64,000 nt of DNA, taken from positions 1-64,000 of the forward strand of contig JAFDZM010000081.1 in assembly GCA_018266915.1 (NCBI GenBank). Reading direction: 5' to 3'. The stretch is from Bacteroidota bacterium. Its GTDB lineage: Bacteria; Bacteroidota; Bacteroidia; Sphingobacteriales; Sphingobacteriaceae. Shown piece by piece: positions 53,202-61,476 of this stretch. The translations under genes were made by a program, and so were the position numbers. The notes beneath the pieces were generated by a model. It ran no database searches. It was given only the letters and a program-made list of their open reading frames with translations, and was not told where the DNA came from. Every line of letters starts with the position of its first letter. The first letter of the stretch is position 1.

Positions 53202-54218
53202 ATGAAAAAGTTTCTTTTCCTCTCAATTTTAACGATCATTTATTTTTCATCCTGTAAGCAACATAGCAGCAGTCCTACGGTAGCGGAATATTTTGCACCG
53301 ATTGACTCCGGGGTGCAGGTAGCAGGTATCAAAATGGTCAACATCCAAACGCCTGTCGGCAAGTTCAGGGTGTGGACCAAGCGTTTTGGGAATAATCCGC
53401 GTATTAAGATTTTGTTACTACACGGTGGTCCCGCTATGACGCATGAGTATATGGAGTGTTTTGAAAGCTTCTTCCCAAAAGAAGGATTTGAGATGATTGA
53501 GTATGACCAATTAGGTTCATTCTACAGCGATCAGCCGAAAGACAGCAGCTTATGGACAACTCCGCGTTTTGTGGAGGAAGTGGAGCAGGTGCGTAAGGCA
53601 CTGAATCTGGATAGCAGCAACTTCTACCTGTTGGGTAACTCATGGGGTGGTATTTTGGGAATGGAATATGCCCTGAAATACCAGAAGAATCTGAAAGGGT
53701 TGATCGTTTGCAATATGATGGCCAGTATACCGGCTTATGAGAAGTACAATGCTGTGCTGAGAAGCCAGATGCGTAAATCACTGGTTGACTCTCTGCAGAA
53801 CTATGAGGCTAAAGGCATGTATAAAGACACTACTTATCAAAGGCTGGTATGGAACGAGTATTACTGCAAACACTTGTGCCGTTTGCCAGAATGGCCCGAT
53901 CCGGCAATGCGTGCCATCAACCACGTGAATGAACAGATCTACGTAATGATGCAGGGGCCCAGCGAGTTTAAAGTAGGGGGCAGGTTGCTGCACTGGGATA
54001 TCAGCAATCGTTTAAAGGAGATCACAGTACCAACCCTGATGGTCGGCGCAAAATATGATACTATGGACCCCAAATACATGGAATGGATGAGTACGCAAGT
54101 GAAAAATGGTAAAAGCCTGTATTGTCCGAATGGCAGTCACCTGGCAATGTGGGATGACCAGAAAGTGTTTATGGATGGGGTGGTTAAGTTTATTAAGGAT
54201 GTGGATGCTGGGAGATAA
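53202..54218 (+). CDS. Alpha/beta hydrolase, proline iminopeptidase-like lipoprotein
   Basis: 338 aa. A signal segment ends in YFSSC (Cys18), a probable lipoprotein. LLLHGGPAMTHEY is the oxyanion HGGP loop of S33 peptidases. GNSWGG holds the nucleophile Ser147. PTLMVGAKYDTMDP carries the acid and NGSHLAMW the His. Proline iminopeptidases remove N-terminal proline; the family also includes esterases, so the substrate is not certain. It stands alone. Confidence 0.82.
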   Translation: MKKFLFLSILTIIYFSSCKQHSSSPTVAEYFAPIDSGVQVAGIKMVNIQTPVGKFRVWTKRFGNNPRIKILLLHGGPAMTHEYMECFESFFPKEGFEMIEYDQLGSFYSDQPKDSSLWTTPRFVEEVEQVRKALNLDSSNFYLLGNSWGGILGMEYALKYQKNLKGLIVCNMMASIPAYEKYNAVLRSQMRKSLVDSLQNYEAKGMYKDTTYQRLVWNEYYCKHLCRLPEWPDPAMRAINHVNEQIYVMMQGPSEFKVGGRLLHWDISNRLKEITVPTLMVGAKYDTMDPKYMEWMSTQVKNGKSLYCPNGSHLAMWDDQKVFMDGVVKFIKDVDAGR

Positions 54219-54255
54219 GGGATGTCCTCATACTTGTAATATTTTTAAAATGTAA

Positions 54256-54645
54256 ATGAAATTATATAAAGTTCCCAGCATCTTACCTGAAGGGAAGAAA
54301 GATTCTGAAATTAAATATTTCGACAACGGAAATACCGTTGATGTAAAATATTCATGCACAGACATTGAGATTATGTCTACTCATAAGTATCCCTTCTTCG
54401 CATTTGTTGATATTAGAAAAAAACTAGAGAAGCTAAATATAACAGTTATGTGCAACGCATGTAGGATTGATGTATATCCATCTGGATCATCAACAATTGG
54501 ACTAATGGCATATGAAATGGTTATAGGCTTACAGGCAACCAAATTGGTAAATATATTTGATGTATGTGACGATCTAAAATTACTTGCTTCTATTGCTCTA
54601 CAAAAAGATTTTCGAGAAAAGTGGCTTTCAAGCCTGCAAAAGTAG
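54256..54645 (+). CDS. Orphan AT-rich protein, 129 aa, unknown
   Basis: A soluble alpha/beta protein, MKLYKVPSILPEGKKDSEIKY onward, with cysteine-containing segment VMCNACRIDVYPSG and a helical end. No signal peptide or membrane helix. No family is recognised; an immunity-type or other accessory protein is possible but unsupported. Composition is markedly AT-rich compared with the flanking genes (about 30% GC in one counted block), suggesting horizontal acquisition. Same length as the orphan at 46612 but not similar in sequence. Confidence 0.55.
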   Translation: MKLYKVPSILPEGKKDSEIKYFDNGNTVDVKYSCTDIEIMSTHKYPFFAFVDIRKKLEKLNITVMCNACRIDVYPSGSSTIGLMAYEMVIGLQATKLVNIFDVCDDLKLLASIALQKDFREKWLSSLQK

Positions 54646-54660
54646 GATGCTAACGTAGCT

Positions 54661-54683
54661 ACCGCGAATTTGTAACTCGTGGT
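54661..54683. repeat. Short imperfect hairpin between convergent genes
   Basis: ACCGCGAATT faces AACTCGTGGT around a 3-nt loop, with one G-U pair and one mismatch. It is placed where the transcripts of the orphan gene and the SnoaL-like gene meet. Confidence 0.4.
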
Positions 54684-54713
54684 GAAGTAAGCCAGAAGCT
54701 TTCAGTTGACCGC

Positions 54714-55070
54714 TCAATTCCCATTCTGATGATGCAGCAAAGGCCTCGGGTCAAAAACCACTTTTATATAGGTGATCTTGTGGTGTTCCACCTGGTACCA
54801 GCCGCAGCAGAATACGGTGATTCCGCCCATGTCAATATCATACAAAACACAAACATCGGTGCCGTCAGCGAATGTCTTTATAAGGTGATACTTGAACTTC
54901 ATTTTCTTCATGTCGCTGAAGTAGGCATCAGCGCTGTAGCGCGAACCCATTACACCTTCAAATTTTAAATCTTCGTCGGCATATTTCCTGGCGTCGTCAA
55001 ATTCTTCCTCATTTAAACATTTAAGGAACGACATAACGGTATATTTTGCGGAAGCTGTGGTCGTCATCAT
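54714..55070 (-). CDS. SnoaL/NTF2-like protein
   Basis: 118 aa. The cone-shaped NTF2 fold is suggested by VMSFLKCLNEEEFDDARKYA, DLKFEGVMG and the later strands VCVLYDIDMGGITVF and ITYIKVVFDPRPL. Such small domains act as isomerases, hydratases or binding proteins. No catalytic pattern stands out. The start is ATG 55070, with a second ATG directly after. Divergent from the lipoprotein alpha-glucosidase gene. Confidence 0.7.
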   Translation of the reverse strand: MMTTTASAKYTVMSFLKCLNEEEFDDARKYADEDLKFEGVMGSRYSADAYFSDMKKMKFKYHLIKTFADGTDVCVLYDIDMGGITVFCCGWYQVEHHKITYIKVVFDPRPLLHHQNGN

Positions 55071-55130
55071 GGCTAAAAAGTTTTAATTGGTTCCGGCAGT
55101 AAGCAAACAATTATTAGCCTCATTTATACT

Positions 55131-55164
55131 AACTCAAAAAAATCAGAAATGTGTTATTTGAGTT
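55131..55164. promoter_or_regulatory. Inverted repeat in SnoaL/alpha-glucosidase divergent region
   Basis: AACTCAAA (55131-55138) and TTTGAGTT (55157-55164) are perfect 8-bp inverted copies 18 bp apart. Their position in a divergent promoter region suggests an operator for one or both genes. Confidence 0.35.
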
Positions 55165-55251
55165 CATTTTTTGTGGATAAACACATAAATTTATTAAATG
55201 GCTTTGCGCCTGGCACTCAACTCAGTTATATACCTTTTTCGCAAACTATTA

Positions 55252-56988
55252 ATGAGAAAAATTACATTATCCCGCGTGATAGTCGCCGGTCTGTTGCTTA
55301 TTGCCGGACTTAGCTGCCGTACACCAAAAAATTACCAAACTAAAGGTATGACCGATCATAAATGGTGGAAAGAAGCGGTGGTATACCAGATATACCCGCG
55401 CAGTTTTATGGATAGTAATGGCGATGGCATTGGCGACCTGAAGGGCATTATCTCCAAATTGGATTATATCAAAAGCCTTGGCGTAAATGTGGTTTGGCTT
55501 AACCCAATCTATAGCTCACCTAATGATGATAATGGGTATGACGTAAGCGATTACCGCAACATTATGAAAGATTTCGGCACCATGGCCGATTTTGATGCCA
55601 TGCTGAAAGGAATGCACGAGCGCGGGATTAAACTGGTGATAGACTTGGTGGTGAACCATAGCAGCGACGAGCACGAGTGGTTCAAACAAAGCCGTAGTTC
55701 GCGTTCCAATCCTTATCGCGATTATTATCACTGGTGGAATGCAGATAGAGGCAAGCCTGCACCTCGTTATAGCTTATTCGATGTGAACCACGATGCCTGG
55801 ATGTACGATTCAACTACGAATGCTTATTACCTGCATTATTTCTCGCGCAAACAACCCGATCTGAACTGGGAAAATCCAAAAGTTAGGCAGGAAGTATTTG
55901 ATATCATGAAATTTTGGGCTGATAAAGGTATTGATGGCTTCCGGTTGGATGCATTCCAATTTGCAGCGAAGGATACCACTTTCCCGGTGTTGCCACAAGG
56001 ATATGAAAAGGAATTTACCAAGTATTACGCTATGCAGCCCGGTTTGCATGAATACTTGAAAGAGATGAATAAGCAGGTGCTGAGCAAATACGATGTAATG
56101 AGCGTAGCTGAAGGAGCAGGCAATTCGTTTCAGGATGCACACGACCTGGTGGATTCGGACCGCAGCGAGTTAAACATGGCTTACGCTTTTGAAGGAGTCG
56201 ATATAGCGAAACCTGAAGGATATAGCGTTTTGCATTTTAAAGAAGTATTCAGCAAATGGGATAGCGTTTTTGCCGAAAAGGGATGGTTATCTATCTTTCT
56301 TGCTAATCATGACCAGGCACGATTGGTAAGTCGGTTTGGGAACGATGATCCGAAGTTCAGAGAGGTATCATCCAAAATGCTAACGACTTTTATCATGACT
56401 ATGCGCGGAACGCCATACTATTACAACGGCGACGAATTGGGTATGACAAACGCCGGATTTACCGACATAAAAGATTATCGGGACAAAGCTACGCTGAATG
56501 AATATCAGCATCAAAAGAATATTGGCGGTGATATGGATGCTTTTATGAAGCAGACTGAGTTCAGTTGTCGCGATAACGGTCGCACGCCGTTTCAGTGGAA
56601 CAGTAGCGCTAATGCAGGTTTTACAACCGGTATGCCCTGGATAAAAGTGAATAAAAATTATAAAACTATTAACGAGGCAGCACAGGAGAAAGATCCAAAC
56701 TCGCCTTTGAGTTATTTCAGGAAGATTGTGAAGCTGAGAAGGAGTAATCCGGTGCTGGTGTATGGAAAATATACCTTGCTGGATAAATCAAACCCGGATG
56801 TGTACGCTTACACGCGAGAACTGGATGGTAAAAAACTCTTGATCCTGCTTAACTTTAGGAGTGACGCCAAAGCAGCTAACACCGGTCTGGATCTGTCAAA
56901 AGCTAAAGTGCTCATCGATAATTACACCGAACCATCAACCGATGGCAAGCTAAAACCTTATGAGGCAGTGGTATACCAGTTAGAATAA
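55252..56988 (+). CDS. GH13 alpha-glucosidase (oligo-1,6-glucosidase type), lipoprotein
   Basis: 578 aa from the ATG at 55252; a frame to 55198 adds an unlikely 18 residues. A lipobox-like GLSC gives Cys22. WWKEAVVYQIYPRSFMDSNG and GVNVVWLNPIYSSPNDDNGY are typical of GH13 subfamily 31 alpha-glucosidases. Catalytic residues: Asp233 in GFRLDAFQ, Glu287 in SVAEGAG, and Asp in LANHDQAR. It should hydrolyse short alpha-glucosides (maltose, isomaltose or sucrose-like) on the outer side of a membrane. It ends the alpha-glucan region but is a separate transcription unit. Confidence 0.87.
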   Translation: MRKITLSRVIVAGLLLIAGLSCRTPKNYQTKGMTDHKWWKEAVVYQIYPRSFMDSNGDGIGDLKGIISKLDYIKSLGVNVVWLNPIYSSPNDDNGYDVSDYRNIMKDFGTMADFDAMLKGMHERGIKLVIDLVVNHSSDEHEWFKQSRSSRSNPYRDYYHWWNADRGKPAPRYSLFDVNHDAWMYDSTTNAYYLHYFSRKQPDLNWENPKVRQEVFDIMKFWADKGIDGFRLDAFQFAAKDTTFPVLPQGYEKEFTKYYAMQPGLHEYLKEMNKQVLSKYDVMSVAEGAGNSFQDAHDLVDSDRSELNMAYAFEGVDIAKPEGYSVLHFKEVFSKWDSVFAEKGWLSIFLANHDQARLVSRFGNDDPKFREVSSKMLTTFIMTMRGTPYYYNGDELGMTNAGFTDIKDYRDKATLNEYQHQKNIGGDMDAFMKQTEFSCRDNGRTPFQWNSSANAGFTTGMPWIKVNKNYKTINEAAQEKDPNSPLSYFRKIVKLRRSNPVLVYGKYTLLDKSNPDVYAYTRELDGKKLLILLNFRSDAKAANTGLDLSKAKVLIDNYTEPSTDGKLKPYEAVVYQLE

Positions 56989-57006
56989 CCGTTCGCAACC
57001 GAACGG
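56989..57006 (+). terminator. Hairpin directly after the alpha-glucosidase stop codon
   Basis: CCGTTCG and CGAACGG form a perfect 7-bp stem around CAAC, starting one base after the stop codon. No T-run follows, so termination strength is doubtful. Confidence 0.45.
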
Positions 57007-57125
57007 TAGTTGTATCAAATCCGAACAGATTAGGAGTTTGGTATTTCTATTAAATCATTGATAATCAGATAAATGTATAACAGGCATGTTCTTGGCAGTA
57101 TCATCCGCATAAAACCGCGCGGATC

Positions 57126-59537
57126 ATGATTAAAAATTACCTGCTGATTGCCTTTCGGAATCTTAGCAAAAATAAGGGCTTTTCTTTTATCAATATTTTC
57201 GGACTGGCTATTGGTATGGCCGCCTGCCTGCTGCTATTGCAGTATGTGACCTTCGAGCTAAGTTTTGATAAATTTCATACCAAAGGAGACCGAATATACC
57301 GCATCAATCAGGACCGATACGACAACGGCAAACTGAGCACCCGCTGGGCAGGCGGTGCATTTGCGCCAGGCAGCGAATTTAAGGCGCAATTGCCTGAAAT
57401 AGAAGATTTCGTTAAAATGGTACCCGCAGGTCAGGTGCTGGTTAACTATAAAAACCAGAAAATAGTTATAAATGATCAGGCCGACTATTTTGTAAGCGGA
57501 TCGTTCTTTAATATTTTCAGTTACCCTCTATTAAGCGGCGATCCTAAGACTGCACTTAAAGAGCCCAATTCGGTGGTTATTTCTGAAACGATTGCCAATA
57601 AACTTTTTCATAATACCAATCCGGTGGGACAAACATTAGTGATGAATAATGACAAGCCTATCAAGATCACAGGGGTAATGAAGGATATGCCGGCTAATAC
57701 CCACATGAAGCTTGATTTCTTGCAGTCTTATACCACGCTGGTCAAAAATTATGCGCCTCAAATTGATAACAGATGGTATTCTGATGGCTGTACTACTTAT
57801 GTTCTGTTACGTCCGGGCGTTGATCCCAGAAAGCTGGAAGCCAAATTTCTCCCTATTGTAAAGAAAGCATATGAGGAGTTTAAAAGTTCAGGGGCTACCG
57901 CTGTTTATACTTTGCAACCGGCTCAAAGCATCCATCTATACTCTAACCGTATGTTTGAGTTGCAGCCTAACTCAGATGGTAATTCGGTTTACCTGTTGTT
58001 AGGCGTAGCCATATTCGTGATCGTTATTGCATGGATCAATTACATCAACCTGGCTACGGCGCGTGGCATTGGTCGTGCAAAAGAGGTTGGGGTACGTAAA
58101 ACGTTAGGCTCTGATAAAGGCCAGTTGATCACTCAATTTATGTTTGAAGCGGGGTTACTTAATCTTATGGCCCTGATATTGGCTTTTATACTGATAGGTA
58201 TATTCCTGCCTGTATTTGGCAGCTTGTCGGGAACAAATATCAGCTTTAGCCTTTTTGGGCATTTTTCGTTCTGGCTAAGTGTTGTGGCTATGTTGCTGGT
58301 TGGAACATTCTTCTCCGGATTTTATCCGGCTGTTGTGTTATCCTCATTCAGACCAGTTGAAGTGATGAAAGGCAAACTTTCAGCGTCACCTCGCGGAATT
58401 GTGCTGCGGAAGGGAATGGTAGTATTCCAGTTTGCGGCATCGATATTTCTGCTAATCGGTTCAATGACAGTATTCAGACAGATTGAATATATGCAAAAAC
58501 AAAACCTCGGCATCAATATAGATCAGACAGTCGTGATCAAAGGTCCGCTGGCAAAGGTCGACTCATTCTTCCGCACAATGAAGAACTTTAAGGAAGAAAG
58601 CCTGAAGATAGCCAATGTTAAAAGTGTCACAGCATCAACCGTAGTACCCGGTGAACCTATTCCATGGAATGCCGGCGGTATAAAATTACATGGTGCCGCC
58701 GAATCCACATCCAAACAATACAGAATAGTCGGAGGTGACTATGACTACCTCGATGCCTTCGATTTTAAAATCTTAGCAGGAAGAAAGATATCAAAAGCGT
58801 ACCCTACAGATACAGCTTCGGTAGTGTTAAGTAAACAAGCATCGGAACTGATGGGCTTTAATAAACCAGCCGATGCTTTAGATAAGCGCATAGATTTTTG
58901 GGGTAAAATTTATACCATAGTTGGTGTGGTAGACAACTATCACCAGCAGTCGCTGCGTGACGCTTATGACGCGATCATCTTCCGTTGCATCCCTGATGTC
59001 GGGGGTAATATATCCGTTAAAATCGGTACGGCTGACATACAACAAACCATAGAAAGCCTACGCGCCAACTGGAAACAGTTTTTCCCGGAAGATCAGTTTG
59101 ATTATTATTTCCTGGATAATCATTTTAACGAGCAATATCACGCTGATAAGCAATTCGGACAGGTGTTTGCCGTATTCACAGGAATAGGTATTTTGATTGC
59201 CTGTTTGGGTCTACTTGGCCTGGTATCTTATACTATTGTACAAAGAACTAAGGAAATCGGAATACGCAAGGTATTGGGCGCCTCGGTAAACAATATCCTG
59301 CAATTGCTTTACCGGGATTTTGCGATACTAATCGCTGTTGCGTTCGTGGTAGCCATACCATTGGCCTGGTATGCTATTCACAAATGGCTTCAAACCTATG
59401 CTTTCCGTATTGATATAAATGTCCTGTTCTTTATCATACCATTTATAACTGTAGTGCTTATCGCATTCAGTACGGTATCTTACTTAAGCTTAAAAGCGGC
59501 TTTGATGAACCCGGTAAAGAGTTTGAAAACGGAATAA
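57126..59537 (+). CDS. MacB/FtsX-type ABC transporter permease
   Basis: 803 aa. NYLLIAFRNLSKNKGFSFIN begins the first membrane helix, and a large MacB-type periplasmic domain (about 45-285) follows. A block of helices with the FtsX signature YINLATARGIGRAKEVGVRKTLG comes next, then a second periplasmic domain and a C-terminal FtsX block with RTKEIGIRKVLGAS. Such two-FtsX-domain permeases are abundant in Bacteroidota. No ATPase gene adjoins it in the window. Its cargo may be a lipoprotein or peptide, or it may act in mechanotransmission. A 6-bp hairpin (57103-57108 with 57119-57124) lies just before the start. Confidence 0.85.
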   Translation: MIKNYLLIAFRNLSKNKGFSFINIFGLAIGMAACLLLLQYVTFELSFDKFHTKGDRIYRINQDRYDNGKLSTRWAGGAFAPGSEFKAQLPEIEDFVKMVPAGQVLVNYKNQKIVINDQADYFVSGSFFNIFSYPLLSGDPKTALKEPNSVVISETIANKLFHNTNPVGQTLVMNNDKPIKITGVMKDMPANTHMKLDFLQSYTTLVKNYAPQIDNRWYSDGCTTYVLLRPGVDPRKLEAKFLPIVKKAYEEFKSSGATAVYTLQPAQSIHLYSNRMFELQPNSDGNSVYLLLGVAIFVIVIAWINYINLATARGIGRAKEVGVRKTLGSDKGQLITQFMFEAGLLNLMALILAFILIGIFLPVFGSLSGTNISFSLFGHFSFWLSVVAMLLVGTFFSGFYPAVVLSSFRPVEVMKGKLSASPRGIVLRKGMVVFQFAASIFLLIGSMTVFRQIEYMQKQNLGINIDQTVVIKGPLAKVDSFFRTMKNFKEESLKIANVKSVTASTVVPGEPIPWNAGGIKLHGAAESTSKQYRIVGGDYDYLDAFDFKILAGRKISKAYPTDTASVVLSKQASELMGFNKPADALDKRIDFWGKIYTIVGVVDNYHQQSLRDAYDAIIFRCIPDVGGNISVKIGTADIQQTIESLRANWKQFFPEDQFDYYFLDNHFNEQYHADKQFGQVFAVFTGIGILIACLGLLGLVSYTIVQRTKEIGIRKVLGASVNNILQLLYRDFAILIAVAFVVAIPLAWYAIHKWLQTYAFRIDINVLFFIIPFITVVLIAFSTVSYLSLKAALMNPVKSLKTE

Positions 59538-59566
59538 ATACCTATCCTCAATAGTTGACAATTAAA

Positions 59567-59597
59567 AAAAGCTCCTATGGATTCCATAAGAGCTTTT
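59567..59597. terminator. Bidirectional terminator between permease gene and gapA
   Basis: A 14-bp stem with one mismatch (59567-59580 with 59584-59597; AAAAGCTC...GAGCTTTT) has A/T runs on both sides and lies between convergent genes. Confidence 0.8.
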
Positions 59598-59618
59598 AAT
59601 CTTTATAAGTAAAAATAG

Positions 59619-60614
59619 TTACAATTTACCAATTTCCTGAACAAGGTCGATCAGTTTGTTTGAGTAACCCCATTCGTTATCATACCATGATACTACTTTA
59701 ACAAAGTTATTGCTCAGTGCGATACCAGCTTTAGCATCAAAAATTGATGTGCGTGCATCACCTTTGAAGTCTTCAGAAACAACTTCGTCCTCGGTGTAAC
59801 CCAGGATGCCTTTCAATTCGCCTTCTGAAGCGTCTTTCATTGCTTTTTTGATCTCCTCATAAGTAGCAGGAGTTTTTAAGCGGGCGGTTAAGTCAACTAC
59901 AGAAACGTCGGCAACCGGTACGCGGAAAGACATACCAGTTAGTTTACCTTTCAATTCAGGTAAAACTAAACCTACTGCTTTAGCAGCGCCGGTTGATGAT
60001 GGGATGATGTTCTGGTAAGCACCACGGCCACCTCTCCAATCTTTTGCAGACGGACCGTCAACAGTTTTTTGAGTAGCAGTTACAGCGTGGATTGTGCTCA
60101 TCAAACCTTCTTCGATACCGAATTTATCATTCAATACCTTAGCAACAGGTGCTAAACAGTTGGTTGTACATGAAGCATTTGATACAATATGCTGATCGGC
60201 TTTTAATTGCTTGTGGTTAACCCCCATTACGAAAGTAGGGGTGTCATCTTTTGCAGGGGCGCTCATTACAACTTTTTTAGCACCGGCATCAATATGTTTA
60301 TGTGCAGTTTCCTGGGTAAGGAACAAGCCGGTTGATTCGATGATCACCTCAGCGCCAACTTCGTTCCATTTCAGATTTGCAGGATCTTTTTCGGCAGTAA
60401 CGCGAATAGTTTTACCGTTTACAACCAAATGGCCGCCTTCAACAGCGATAGTGCCTTTGAATGGCCCGTGAGTAGAGTCGTATTTCAGCATGTAAGCCAT
60501 ATAATCAGGCTCAACAAGGTCGTTAATACCGACAACTTCTACATCGGGTCTTTCAATTGCAGCTCTGAAAGCAAGGCGTCCAATACGGCCGAAACCGTTA
60601 ATTCCTATTTTCAT
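59619..60614 (-). CDS. gapA: Glyceraldehyde-3-phosphate dehydrogenase, type I
   Basis: 331 aa. GINGFGRIGR (4-13) binds NAD. SNASCTTNCLAP carries catalytic Cys149. The C-terminal WYDNEWGYS is the family end motif. It oxidises glyceraldehyde 3-phosphate to 1,3-bisphosphoglycerate in glycolysis; NAD preference is inferred from Asp32 in GINDL. It lies 6 bp after the BadF-type kinase gene, last in the pfkA operon, and ends at a shared terminator. Confidence 0.96.
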   Translation of the reverse strand: MKIGINGFGRIGRLAFRAAIERPDVEVVGINDLVEPDYMAYMLKYDSTHGPFKGTIAVEGGHLVVNGKTIRVTAEKDPANLKWNEVGAEVIIESTGLFLTQETAHKHIDAGAKKVVMSAPAKDDTPTFVMGVNHKQLKADQHIVSNASCTTNCLAPVAKVLNDKFGIEEGLMSTIHAVTATQKTVDGPSAKDWRGGRGAYQNIIPSSTGAAKAVGLVLPELKGKLTGMSFRVPVADVSVVDLTARLKTPATYEEIKKAMKDASEGELKGILGYTEDEVVSEDFKGDARTSIFDAKAGIALSNNFVKVVSWYDNEWGYSNKLIDLVQEIGKL

Positions 60615-60620
60615 GATTTT

Positions 60621-61469
60621 TTAATTTTTATTGGAATAATACGTTAATAAATTATTTATAGGTTCTTTAATTACACTTGTTATGGTAAGGTTTGATTGGG
60701 CTGCTGCTTCGTACAGGTATTCCTGGAAATTTGCAGCCACTGAGCCAACGAAATGCAGTTGTCCCTCTGGGTGCTGGCTGTGTAAAGGTAGCAAATAAGT
60801 ATTAATAAGCTTATTAAAGCCATTTATTATGACGCTCTTGAGATAATTGTCTGATTTATGCTCAAGATAAAACTCTGTAAATGAGTTCAAAAACACCGCC
60901 GGTTGCTTCTGGCGGTATACTTTCTCCAACAATGTACGGCGGTCGAGGTCATATTTCTGCTCAAACTTCTTGCGGATGTTTGCAGGCAGCGTCTCATTCA
61001 TAAATGCTCTCAGCAACTGTCTTCCGAGCCAATTTCCTGAGCCTTCATCAGCAAGGATATAGCCAAGACCATAATTGTTTGGCTTCACTTTGCGGCCATC
61101 ATACCAGGCCGCGTTCGATCCACTTCCGCAGATACACACAATGCCCGGTTTATTCTTACAACAGGCAATTGCAGCTGCATCGATATCATGCTCAACAGTT
61201 ACTTTGGCGAATTTAAAGTAGGTGGAAAGCGCATTGTGAACCACAGCTTTCAATTCACCAGAAAAAGATCCCGCTCCAAAAAAGTAAACGCGTTTTATTT
61301 CTTCGGCGTGGTGTATCAGGTTGATGTTTTTATTAAGCAGTTGGATGATCTGTTTCTCGTCGCTGAAATAGGGGTTAAGGCCACCGGTCTTGAAAGACGC
61401 TACCGTCCTTTCCTTTTCGGCAAGACGCCATTCGGCATAGTTGGACCCGCTATATACAACTGCAATCAT
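60621..61469 (-). CDS. BadF/NAGK-like sugar kinase family protein with degenerate N-terminal phosphate motif
   Basis: 282 aa, ASKHA fold. The second phosphate loop is intact as CGSGSNAAWYDG, and LADEGSGNWLGRQLL matches the family. The N-terminal phosphate-1 motif, normally DxGSTKT, reads Y6-S-G-S-N-Y, so the conserved Asp and Thr are missing. It may be a pseudokinase or have altered chemistry. It lies between pfkA (7-bp gap) and gapA (6-bp gap), so it is co-expressed with glycolysis. The related protein at the right edge of the window has intact motifs where visible. N-acetylglucosamine kinase activity is the family guess only. Confidence 0.75.
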   Translation of the reverse strand: MIAVVYSGSNYAEWRLAEKERTVASFKTGGLNPYFSDEKQIIQLLNKNINLIHHAEEIKRVYFFGAGSFSGELKAVVHNALSTYFKFAKVTVEHDIDAAAIACCKNKPGIVCICGSGSNAAWYDGRKVKPNNYGLGYILADEGSGNWLGRQLLRAFMNETLPANIRKKFEQKYDLDRRTLLEKVYRQKQPAVFLNSFTEFYLEHKSDNYLKSVIINGFNKLINTYLLPLHSQHPEGQLHFVGSVAANFQEYLYEAAAQSNLTITSVIKEPINNLLTYYSNKN

Positions 61470-61476
61470 TCTTTAT

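Noticed and set aside
55252..56988. Trehalose synthase (TreS) to complete the GlgE pathway
   Set aside because: The motif YQIYPRSF and the lipoprotein signal fit a GH13_31 alpha-glucosidase; TreS is cytoplasmic and has a different N-terminal signature.
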